A stretch of DNA of 64,000 nt from Streptomyces tirandamycinicus (GTDB lineage: Bacteria; Actinomycetota; Actinomycetes; Streptomycetales; Streptomycetaceae), in assembly GCF_003097515.1 (NCBI RefSeq), contig NZ_CP029188.1:3536501-3600500 (forward strand). Direction: 5' to 3'. The number at the start of each line of letters is the position of its first letter. Position 1 is the first letter of the stretch. Below the pieces are notes generated by a model. It had not been told where the DNA came from. It saw nothing but the letters and a program-made list of their open reading frames with translations, and searched no databases. Below are positions 57,654 through 64,000 of this stretch, piece by piece. The position numbers and the translations under genes were made by a program.

Positions 57654-58394
57654 GTGAGCGCACACCACAGGACCTGGACACGGGCGTCGTCCGCGGCTCT
57701 CCTCGCGGTCGCACTCGCGGCCGGCGGCACGGCGTACGCGGGCGACGACATCGAGACGCTCACGGCCCGGCAGATCGCGGAGAAGGCCCGCGAGGCCCTG
57801 CTCGACGCGGAGTCGGTGCACATCACCAGCAAGGGCGACCTGCGGGAACCGGGTTCGCCGAACGAGCTGGACCTCGCCCTGGACCGCTCGGGCAACTGCG
57901 CCGGGACGGTCAGCATGGGCGGCGAGGGCTCCGTGGAGATCATCAAACGCGGTGAGACGGTGTGGATGAAGCCGGACGCGGCGTTCTGGAAGAACCAGGT
58001 GCCCGGCGGCGGCGAAGCGGTCAGGGAACTCGTCGGGGACCGCTATCTGCGCGGCACCACCGACATCGGCCTGCTGAAGGGCATGGCCGGGGTCTGCGAC
58101 CTCGACACGTTCCTCGACCGGCTGACCGGCGTTCCCACCAGCGACGTCTCCCTCACCAAGGGGGAGAAGACGGAGGTCGACGGCGTCGAGGCCATCCCGG
58201 TGACGGGCAATCTGGCAGGCCGGACGGTCACCCTGTACGTCGCCACCGAGGGCGAGCCCCATCCGGTGCGCCTGGTGGTGACGAGTGCCGGCGCGGCGAA
58301 GGCGACCGTGGACTTCTCCGACTACGACGAGCCGGTCCCGACCGCGACTCCCACCGCCGACGACAGCGTCGACCTGTCCACTCTCCTGGGCTAG
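57654..58394 (+). CDS. Exported LppX/LprG-like (LolA-fold) protein lacking a lipobox
   Basis: The 246-aa protein starts at GTG 57654 after GGGAGG. A signal peptide (TRASSAALLAVALAAGGTAYA, cut into two stretches here: TRASSAALLAVALAAG and GTAYA, cleavage before GDD) precedes a beta-rich domain with ESVHITSKGDLREPGSPNEL and KPDAAFWKNQVPGGGEAV. Such actinobacterial proteins are usually lipoproteins; here the cysteine is missing, so it should be released by signal peptidase I. The fold suggests binding of a lipidic or hydrophobic ligand. The role is unknown. Confidence 0.75.
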   Translation: MSAHHRTWTRASSAALLAVALAAGGTAYAGDDIETLTARQIAEKAREALLDAESVHITSKGDLREPGSPNELDLALDRSGNCAGTVSMGGEGSVEIIKRGETVWMKPDAAFWKNQVPGGGEAVRELVGDRYLRGTTDIGLLKGMAGVCDLDTFLDRLTGVPTSDVSLTKGEKTEVDGVEAIPVTGNLAGRTVTLYVATEGEPHPVRLVVTSAGAAKATVDFSDYDEPVPTATPTADDSVDLSTLLG

Positions 58395-58551
58395 ACACCT
58401 CCGCTCTCGTGGGCCGGACCCCGCCGCGCCGCCCGGAGCGGCCACTCCCGGGAGTGAACCGGCAGTGCACCCGGCCATGGCCGTTCGACCGGCCACCGGC
58501 ACCCCGGCGGTCCGATGGCGACGGCCGTGAGCCCCCCGCAGACTCGGCAGC

Positions 58552-59025
58552 ATGTCGGGCAAGCGAAGCGCCGGTCTCCTGCTGTTCCGGGGCACCGCGG
58601 CGGATCTCGAGGTGCTGATCGGGCACATGGGAGGCCCCTTTTGGGCCGCCAGGGACGAGGGCGCGTGGTCGATTCCCAAGGGCGAGTACGGCCCGGAGGA
58701 GCAGCCGGAGGCGGCGGCACGGCGGGAGTTCGAGGAGGAACTCGGGCTGCCCGCCCCGGACGGCGAGCGCATCGCGCTCGGTGAGAGCCGCCAGACGGGC
58801 GGCAAGACCGTCACCGTGTGGGCGGTCGAGGGCGACCTCGATCCCCGTTCGGTGGTGCCCGGCACGTTCACGATGCAGTGGCCGCCGCGGTCCGGCGTAC
58901 CGACGGAGTTCCCCGAGGTCGACCGGGTCGGCTGGTTCCCCCTGGAGCGCGCGGCGGAGCTGCTCGTCCCCGGCCAGCGGGTCTTCCTGGACCGGCTCGC
59001 CCACCACATACGCGGCGGCCGCTGA
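58552..59025 (+). CDS. NUDIX hydrolase
   Basis: The 157-aa protein starts MSGKRSAGLLLFRG and carries the NUDIX box GEYGPEEQPEAAARREFEEE followed by LGL (about 44-66), with WSIPKG just before it. It hydrolyses nucleoside diphosphate-linked compounds; the exact substrate cannot be predicted, though the arrangement resembles small house-cleaning or diadenosine polyphosphate members. It lies between two exported-protein genes with no sign of co-regulation. Confidence 0.92.
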   Translation: MSGKRSAGLLLFRGTAADLEVLIGHMGGPFWAARDEGAWSIPKGEYGPEEQPEAAARREFEEELGLPAPDGERIALGESRQTGGKTVTVWAVEGDLDPRSVVPGTFTMQWPPRSGVPTEFPEVDRVGWFPLERAAELLVPGQRVFLDRLAHHIRGGR

Positions 59026-59059
59026 ACGCGGCCGCGCCCCGAACCGGAGGAAACACCCC

Positions 59060-59740
59060 GTGTCCCGTTGCTCCAAGGCCGTCGCCCTGTCCGGCGCGGC
59101 ACTCCTCGTCGCGGCCGCTCTGCCGGCCACCGCCACCGCCCGTCCCGCCTACGAGGGCTCCGTGACCGCGCGCGAACTCCTCGCCAAGGTCAGGAGCTGC
59201 ACCCGGATATCCGACGGGCTGTTCCGGTCCGACGCGGACCAGGAGGAGTCCATACCGGTGTGCGGCACCCGCTCGGTGGTCTTCTGGAAGGCGGACCTCG
59301 ACATCGACTGCGACGGCCTGGGCAGCCCGGAGTGCAACCCCGACACCGACGAGTACTGGCAGCCCGAGACCGCGTACTGGGACTCCGAGGGATACCCGCT
59401 GGACTCCGCCGACCTGCCGTTCATCGTCGTACCGGCGATCAGTTCGGTGTGGGACTACAACTACTCGCGCATCCGCGGCGGCACCGTCGCCGCCGTCATC
59501 TACCGCAACCGGCTCGTGTACGCGGTGGTCGGCGACGTCGGCCCGACCGACCTCATCGGCGAGGCGTCGCACGCCACCGCCCGTGCGCTGGGCATAGACC
59601 CCGACCCGACCACCGGAGGCGTCAACTCCGGCGTGACGTACATCCTGTTCCGGGACTCCAAGGTCACCCCCATCGAGTCGCACCGGGCCGCGGTGAGGCT
59701 GGGCGACCGACTCGCGCGGAAGTTCGTCGGTCGCTCGTGA
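59060..59740 (+). CDS. Secreted chitosanase, glycoside hydrolase family 75
   Basis: The 226-aa protein starts at GTG 59060 eight bases after GGAGGA. A Sec signal peptide (KAVALSGAALLVAAALPA ending TATARP) is followed by a domain with VVFWKADLDIDCDGLGSPEC and NPDTDEYWQPETAY, then LPFIVVPAISS and GPTDLIGEASHATARALGID. The Asp/Glu-bearing DIDCDG and GEAS segments are the family 75 (fungal-type chitosanase) active-site motifs. It cleaves chitosan outside the cell. The assignment is from memory of the family. Confidence 0.82.
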   Translation: MSRCSKAVALSGAALLVAAALPATATARPAYEGSVTARELLAKVRSCTRISDGLFRSDADQEESIPVCGTRSVVFWKADLDIDCDGLGSPECNPDTDEYWQPETAYWDSEGYPLDSADLPFIVVPAISSVWDYNYSRIRGGTVAAVIYRNRLVYAVVGDVGPTDLIGEASHATARALGIDPDPTTGGVNSGVTYILFRDSKVTPIESHRAAVRLGDRLARKFVGRS

Positions 59741-59803
59741 CGTGCGGCGGGAGCACCATGGGAGGGACGGACCGGCACGGACCGGGCGAGGAAGGGCGGT
59801 GCG

Positions 59804-60964
59804 ATGACGGCCGACGACAGGGCGGCGGGCGCCCGCCCGGACCGGGGGACCGCGTCCGCTCCCCGCTCCCGCGGCGAACACCGGCGGCACCCGGCGACGG
59901 GCCCGGTGGAGGCACTGGACCGGATCGCCTTCCTGCTCGAGCGGTCCGCGGCTCCGACGTACCGGGTGCGTGCCTTCCGTACGGCGTCGGCGGCGATCGC
60001 CGCCCTGGGCGAGCACGAGGTGGGCGAACGGGCCGCGGCCGGCTCGCTGGAGTCGGTGCGGGGTCTCGGGCCCAAGACCGCTCAGGTCGTCCGGGAGGCC
60101 CTGGCCGGTCAGGTGCCGGCGTATCTGCGGCGGCTGGAGGAGGAGGCGGGCGGGCAGGCCGGCGGGGACGCCCCGGGGGCGCGGCTGCGTGCGGCGCTCC
60201 GCGGGGACTGCCATCTGCATTCGGACTGGTCCGACGGCGGCAGCCCGATCGAGGCGATGGGGCGCGCGGCGGCCGCCCTCGGGCACGAATGGGCCGTGCT
60301 CACCGACCACTCGCCCCGGCTCACGGTCGCCCGCGGGCTCAGCCCGGAGCGGCTGCGGGAGCAGTTGGACGTGGTCGCCGAACTCAACCGCACCTGGGAG
60401 CCGTTCCGGCTGTTCACCGGCATCGAGTGCGACATCCTGCCGGACGGGTCGCTCGACCAGGAGCCGGAACTGCTGGACCGGCTGGACGTGGTGGTCGCCT
60501 CCGTGCACTCCCGGCTGCGGATGGAGGCGAGGCCGATGACCCGGCGGATGGTCACCGCGGTGACCGATCCGCTCGTCGACGTCCTCGGGCACTGCACGGG
60601 ACGGCTGCTGAAGGGACGTGACGGAGGGCGCGGAGGGCGCGGAGGGCACGGGCGGCCGGAGTCGGAGTTCGACGCGGACGAGGTGTTCGCGGCCTGCGCC
60701 GAGTCCGGCACGGCCGTGGAGATCAACTGCCGTCCGGACCGCCTCGATCCGCCGCGCCGGCTGCTGCGGCGCGCGGTGGACGCGGGCGTGCTCTTCGCGA
60801 TCGACACCGACGCCCACGCTCCGGGCCAGCTCGACTGGCAGATCAACGGCTGTGCCCGGGCCGAGGAGTGCGGGGTGCCGGAGTCGCGCGTGGTCAACAC
60901 CCGTGGTGCGCAGGACGTGCTGCGCTGGGCGCGGACGGGGGACCTGCCGGGCTCTACCGGCTGA
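59804..60964 (+). CDS. PHP-domain phosphoesterase with helix-hairpin-helix N-terminus (PolX C-terminal-like)
   Basis: The 386-aa protein combines an HhH DNA-binding-type region (about 45-110; TYRVRAFRTASAAIAALG, VRGLGPKTAQVVREALAG) with a PHP phosphoesterase domain. The PHP metal-ligand motifs are GDCHLHSDWSDGGSP, LTDHSPRL, GIECDILPDG, VVASVHSRL, and DTDAHA near the C-terminus. This is the PolX layout without the polymerase nucleotidyl-transfer domain. It is probably a DNA-repair exonuclease/phosphatase or histidinol-phosphatase relative. A Gly/Arg repeat (GRDGGRGGRGGHGRP) interrupts the PHP domain near residue 275, apparently a repeat insertion. Confidence 0.85.
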   Translation: MTADDRAAGARPDRGTASAPRSRGEHRRHPATGPVEALDRIAFLLERSAAPTYRVRAFRTASAAIAALGEHEVGERAAAGSLESVRGLGPKTAQVVREALAGQVPAYLRRLEEEAGGQAGGDAPGARLRAALRGDCHLHSDWSDGGSPIEAMGRAAAALGHEWAVLTDHSPRLTVARGLSPERLREQLDVVAELNRTWEPFRLFTGIECDILPDGSLDQEPELLDRLDVVVASVHSRLRMEARPMTRRMVTAVTDPLVDVLGHCTGRLLKGRDGGRGGRGGHGRPESEFDADEVFAACAESGTAVEINCRPDRLDPPRRLLRRAVDAGVLFAIDTDAHAPGQLDWQINGCARAEECGVPESRVVNTRGAQDVLRWARTGDLPGSTG

Positions 60965-61185
60965 TGCGCGGCGCCGGCATCACCCTGCACAGCGCCCGGC
61001 AGTCGGTCGGCGCCCGGGCCGCCACCGGCGACGAGGCGCGGCTGCTCGGCGAGGAGGCGGGCTCCCCGCTGCTGACGATGGAGCGGACCACCTTCGACGA
61101 CACCGGGCGCGCCGTCGAGTTCGGCTCGCATGTCTACCGGGCCTCGCGGTACGCCTTCGAGTTCCAGCTCCTGGTCCGTCCCTGA
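60952..61185 (+). pseudogene. GntR-family regulator fragment (C-terminal UTRA domain only)
   Basis: In a frame different from the PHP gene, 77 codons read LYRLMRGAGITLHSARQSVG, then EEAGSPLLTMERTTFDDTGR, VEFGSHVYRASRYAFEFQLL and VRP before a stop. This is the unmistakable end of a HutC/UTRA-type GntR regulator. The winged-helix domain and most of the UTRA domain are absent, and the fragment begins where the PHP gene ends. It cannot make a DNA-binding protein. Either a deletion fused the two loci or the fragment was left by recombination. Confidence 0.8.
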
Positions 61186-61244
61186 GGGATCCCGTGGCGG
61201 GTGCCGCGCCGCCCGGGCCGGATGCTTCTCCGTGCCGTTCTTCT

Positions 61245-62381
61245 TCAACCCGCGGCGGCCGGTGTGTCCCGGCCGGAGGACTGCGCGGCGGGGGAGCCCG
61301 GTGCGGCGGGGTGTCGTGCGGCGGGGTGCTGAACCGCCGGGCCGACGGCGGGGGAGTCCTGCGGGGCGGCTTGCCGTGCGGCGTCCGGGGTCCGCGGACC
61401 CCGGCCGGGTGCCTGCCCCCCGGCCGCCGGGCCCGCCCCCGGAGCGTCCGCGAAGCTCTCCGGGTGCTCGACCTCCAGCAGCCTCACCGCGTGGCTGCCG
61501 AGCTGGGCGATGAGGGCTCCCGGCAGCCACGGCACGCTCGAGTCCTCCGACACGCCCCCGGCCCGTTCCCTGATCTGCTCCAGAGTGGGCCGGGAGCCGG
61601 GATCCTTGTGCAGGCAGTCCCGTATCAGGCCCCGCAGCGGCTCCGGGACACCGGACAGATCCGGCTCCTCCTCGGCGATGCGGAACATCTGCGCGTGGAC
61701 GCCGCTGTCCGCGGAGCCGAACGGCATCCGTCCACCCGCCGCGTACGCCAGGACCGAGCCCAGGCAGAACACGTCGCAGGCCGGGGTGACGCGGTCCCCC
61801 CGGATCTGTTCCGGTGCCATGAACCCGGGCGAGCCGACCAGCGCGCCGGTACGGGTCAGCCCGCCGTCCGTGGCGGTCCCCAGGGCGCGGGCGATACCGA
61901 AGTCGATGACCCGGGGCCCGTCGATCGTGATCAGGACGTTGGACGGCTTCAGGTCGCGGTGCACGATCCCCGCGCTGTGGATGTCCGCGAGAGCCCGGGC
62001 CAGTCCGGCGGCGAGGGTGCGCACCGAGTGCTGGGGCAGCGGTCCGTGCGCCGGACTGCCCTGCCCTCCGGAGACCACCGAGTGGAGCGACGGCCCGGCG
62101 ACATAGCCCGTCGCCACCCACGGCACCTCCGCCTCGGTGTCCGCGTCCAGCACCGGAGCAGTCCAGGCCCCGCCCACCCGGCGGGCGGCCGCGACCTCGT
62201 GCCGGAACCGGCTGCGGAACTCCTCCTGCTCGGCCAGTTCCCGCCGGACCAGCTTGACCGCGACCGTGCGCCCGCGGTCGGAGCGGGCCAGATAGACCTG
62301 CCCCATGCCGCCGGCACCCAGGCGGGCCAGCAGTCGGTACGCCCCGATGCGGTGCGGATCTCCGGATGCCAGTTGCTCCAT
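61245..62381 (-). CDS. Serine/threonine protein kinase
   Basis: The 378-aa protein has a complete Hanks-type kinase domain (about 10-270): LGAGGMGQVYLARSDRGRTV, VAVKLVRRE, GIVHRDLKPSNVLI, VIDFGIARALG and GSPGFMAPEQIRGD. The remainder has one amphipathic stretch (VPWLPGALIAQLGSHAVRLL) and a Pro/Ala/Gln-rich tail built from AAP/AQ repeats. There is no transmembrane segment or sensor domain. ATG at about 62381 (MEQLASGDPHRIGAYRLLAR) is preferred over an in-frame ATG at 62405. Targets are unknown. Confidence 0.92.
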   Translation of the reverse strand: MEQLASGDPHRIGAYRLLARLGAGGMGQVYLARSDRGRTVAVKLVRRELAEQEEFRSRFRHEVAAARRVGGAWTAPVLDADTEAEVPWVATGYVAGPSLHSVVSGGQGSPAHGPLPQHSVRTLAAGLARALADIHSAGIVHRDLKPSNVLITIDGPRVIDFGIARALGTATDGGLTRTGALVGSPGFMAPEQIRGDRVTPACDVFCLGSVLAYAAGGRMPFGSADSGVHAQMFRIAEEEPDLSGVPEPLRGLIRDCLHKDPGSRPTLEQIRERAGGVSEDSSVPWLPGALIAQLGSHAVRLLEVEHPESFADAPGAGPAAGGQAPGRGPRTPDAARQAAPQDSPAVGPAVQHPAARHPAAPGSPAAQSSGRDTPAAAG

Positions 62382-62827
62382 GGCCGAGCGCCCCTCCCCC
62401 GACATGCGTGGACATCACGCGCGTGTGCGTGCGGGTGTGCGCGTACGGTTCTACGCGCGTGCCCGATCGCATGAGAATAGTGCGCTCCGGGCCGGCACCC
62501 GCGGACAATCGCGTCCGGGCCGGGACCGGCCCGAAACCCAGCCGCGTTCCCGTCCGTTGCGATCCTCCGTGGGCCCGTGAGGAGACACCCGGGCCAGGAG
62601 ACACCCACGACCGTTCCGCCGGTTCCCGGGAATCGGGCGGACGCGCCGCCGGAAGCCCGTGCGCGACACATCGAACGGGCGTACCCGGACCCGGACCCGG
62701 TCCGTCCCTGTGCCGTACCCGTCCCCGGTCCGGACCCGGTCCGCCCCTGTGCCGGACTCGAAGCCCCGGACTCGAAGCCCGTACCCGGACCCCGGCCTGG
62801 CCCCGAGGCCCCGGCCCTCAGGCCATG
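62382..62827. repeat. Repeat-rich region between kinase and MarR gene
   Basis: These 446 bp have no supported gene. Near 62410-62465 lies a GT/GC alternating stretch (GTGCGTGCGGGTGTGCGCG) in the kinase upstream region. At about 62690-62810 a roughly 53-bp segment starting GGACCCGGTCCGTCCCTGTG is repeated once with changes, followed by two copies of GGACTCGAAGCCC. These look like slippage products. Confidence 0.6.
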
Positions 62828-63499
62828 TCAGCGATGCGACCCGGCGGCCTCGTCCGGGGTGGCCGTGGCCTGCCCGCCGTCCGATGCGAGCGCTTCCATC
62901 GCGGCGGAGAGCCGCTCCAGCACCCGTACGGTCTCCGCGAACTGCTCGTCGCCGAGGTGGCCGGCGAGGCGTCCGGCGAGCTCGGCGTGACCCGGGCCGA
63001 TCTTCTCGATCGCCGCCATGCCCTCGGCGGTGGGCCGGAGCAGCTTGGCCCGGCGGTGCGCCGGGTTCGGCACGTACTCGGCGAGGCCGTTGCCGACGAG
63101 CAGGTCGGCGATCCGTTGCACGCTCTGCCGGGTGATGCCCATGGCCCGGGCGATGCCCGCGACCGGAAGGGGCTCGCGCAGCACGGCACCGAGGACCTGC
63201 CACCAGGCGGAGGTCAGCCCGGCCGGCCGGGCCAGTTCGTCGGCGACGCCGAGGAACTGGCCGTTCAGCCGGAACACGCTGAGGGCGGCCCTGCTGAGCA
63301 GGTCCTGACGCTCCCCGGCCGGTTCCCGGGCGGGTGGGACGGCCGAACCACGGTCCGGATCACGGTCCCAACCATGGCCCGAACCATGGCCCGGATCACG
63401 GTCCCAACCATGGCCCGAACCATGGCCCGGATCACGCTCCGAGCCATGGCCCGAGCCATGGCCCGAGCCAGCGGGATCGATGCTGCGGCCGCCGGTCAT
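62828..63499 (-). CDS. MarR-family transcriptional regulator with repeat-derived N-terminal arm
   Basis: The 223-aa protein has an ordinary MarR core from about residue 62: LLSRAALSVFRLNGQFLGVA, LTSAWWQVLGAVLREPLPVA, the HTH IARAMGITRQSVQRIADLLV, and wing EYVPNPAHRRAKLLRPTAEG. Residues about 10-52 are three imperfect 12-residue repeats (GSGHGWDRDPGH), encoded by a 36-bp minisatellite and absent from typical MarR proteins. ATG 63499 overlaps the TGA of the DJ-1/PfpI gene upstream (ATGA), so the pair is one operon. It may sense an oxidative or electrophile signal related to its partner. Confidence 0.88.
   Translation of the reverse strand: MTGGRSIDPAGSGHGSGHGSERDPGHGSGHGWDRDPGHGSGHGWDRDPDRGSAVPPAREPAGERQDLLSRAALSVFRLNGQFLGVADELARPAGLTSAWWQVLGAVLREPLPVAGIARAMGITRQSVQRIADLLVGNGLAEYVPNPAHRRAKLLRPTAEGMAAIEKIGPGHAELAGRLAGHLGDEQFAETVRVLERLSAAMEALASDGGQATATPDEAAGSHR
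63355..63470. repeat. In-frame 36-bp minisatellite in the MarR gene
   Basis: Units beginning CCGGATCACGGTCCCAACCA start at 63355, 63391 and 63427, each containing two CCATGGCCCGA boxes, and decay into further CCATGGCCCGA copies up to about 63470. Confidence 0.88.
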
Positions 63500-64000
63500 G
63501 CCTCGAGCTCCTCGAACGCCGCCGGGTCCGAGTCGTGGAACAGCCGGTACCAGGCGTCGAGCTTGCCGCCCTCGAACGCGCCGAGCCTGCCGAGCACTTC
63601 ACGGGCGAACGCGACCGGCTCGGTCGGGCCGGCGGTGATCAGATCGCGGTCGGTCACCGCATCGGTGTCGACGTAGTGCCCGCCGCCGCCGTAGCCCGTG
63701 GCGGCCAGGTAGAACGACACCGCGCTGGTGTGCCTCCGGTCGTCCAGCAGACCCTCGCGCGCCAGCCCGGCCGTGGCCCCGCAGATCGCGGCGACGGGTA
63801 CCCCCGAGTCGAGGAACTCCCGCGCCTTGCGGGCGAACGGCGCCAGGTCGTCGCCGGTGTCCCACAGGTCGGCGCCGGCGAGGATGAGCAGCTCGCTGTC
63901 CTCCGGCCGCAGCGCGTCGAGGTCGAGGTCGGGCTGGATGCGCAGGCCGCCGATCGTGGTGACCTGCTTGTCGGCGGTGATGCCGACCGTGCGCACGGTG
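63496..64000 (-). CDS. DJ-1/PfpI family protein (partial; N-terminus beyond the window)
   Basis: About 168 codons are in the window; family members of this type run to about 205, so the start lies to the right of 64000. The in-frame GTG at 63996 (VRTVGITADKQVTTIGGLRI) falls in the middle of the first beta-alpha unit and is not a convincing start. The nucleophile-elbow cysteine is in VPVAAICGATAGLAREGLLD, preceded by the acidic region LILAGADLWD. Such proteins act as chaperone/glyoxalase-like or isonitrile-hydratase-like enzymes. It is ATGA-coupled to the MarR regulator. Confidence 0.85.
   Translation of the reverse strand, partial: TVRTVGITADKQVTTIGGLRIQPDLDLDALRPEDSELLILAGADLWDTGDDLAPFARKAREFLDSGVPVAAICGATAGLAREGLLDDRRHTSAVSFYLAATGYGGGGHYVDTDAVTDRDLITAGPTEPVAFAREVLGRLGAFEGGKLDAWYRLFHDSDPAAFEELEA

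Noticed and set aside
63996..64000. GTG at 63996 as the true start of the DJ-1/PfpI gene
   Set aside because: The family has a further 30-40 N-terminal residues and this codon lies inside the first structural unit, so the gene is treated as cut by the window edge.
1..64000. tRNA, rRNA or transposase genes
   Set aside because: I looked for T-loop signatures, conserved rRNA blocks and transposase or integrase motifs on both strands and saw none, though a covariance search would be more sensitive for tRNAs.

Overview
The window is high-GC actinobacterial DNA and is almost certainly from a Streptomyces chromosome. Support comes from the gene context (aspS beside a SpoIIE-type phosphatase, baeRF-type eRF1-like protein, MpaB-type oxygenase, DUF2252), from frequent GTG/TTG starts, and from twin-arginine signal peptides. 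I see no rRNA, tRNA, CRISPR array, insertion sequence, prophage or large biosynthetic cluster. Roughly 52 protein genes, two clusters of gene debris and one cobalamin riboswitch can be supported.

Region 1 (1-15.8 kb) is housekeeping and metabolism: a cut-off SpoIIE phosphatase, aspS, a rearrangement scar with gene fragments (2.6-3.1 kb), two small conserved proteins, a ChaA-like Ca2+/H+ antiporter, an acyl-CoA synthetase coupled to a nitronate monooxygenase-like enzyme, a Tat-exported serine hydrolase, a quinone-oxidoreductase-like enzyme divergent from a GlxA/AraC regulator, an FAD oxidoreductase and a DUF2252 protein.

Region 2 (16-34.5 kb) is the most distinctive part. After a Ser/Thr kinase with C-terminal TPRs and an MpaB-type oxygenase come a CBS-BON protein, a two-domain universal stress protein, a SulP transporter, a hydrogenase maturation protease-like protein, a DevR/DosR-like response regulator, a DevS/DosT-like GAF-GAF histidine kinase keeping the haem-ligand histidine motif, a DUF1876 protein (Rv1738 family), an MFS exporter and a second universal stress protein. 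These are the protein families of the Mycobacterium tuberculosis DosR dormancy regulon and match the OsdK/OsdR theme of Streptomyces. An acyl-CoA dehydrogenase and an exported beta-propeller interrupt it. DosR-box-like palindromes lie upstream of several of the genes.

Region 3 (34.9-43.9 kb) has a translationally coupled operon (GntR/FadR regulator, a 503-aa protein of unknown function, a GMC oxidoreductase) with an overlapping inverted-repeat operator, then an alpha/beta hydrolase, a baeRF protein, and the dihydroxyacetone kinase operon dhaKLM.

Region 4 (43.9-64 kb) has a cobalamin riboswitch controlling a CbiMNQO cobalt transporter, a dienoyl-CoA-reductase-like flavoenzyme with a PadR regulator and a clear palindromic operator, an FAD monooxygenase-like protein, a winged-helix regulator, a universal-stress-like protein with a proline-rich repeat arm, TerC, proline iminopeptidase, an unusual leaderless metal-binding-protein homologue, succinate-semialdehyde dehydrogenase, an exported LppX-like protein, NUDIX, GH75 chitosanase, a PHP-domain protein, a GntR/UTRA gene fragment, a second Ser/Thr kinase, a MarR regulator and a DJ-1/PfpI protein cut by the window edge.

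A window-wide peculiarity is the number of short tandem repeats (9-36 bp units), both between genes and in frame inside gene ends, where they add low-complexity arms to otherwise ordinary enzymes and regulators. Starts were chosen from ribosome-binding sites and family N-termini. All function calls rest on reading motifs by eye, without database searches.
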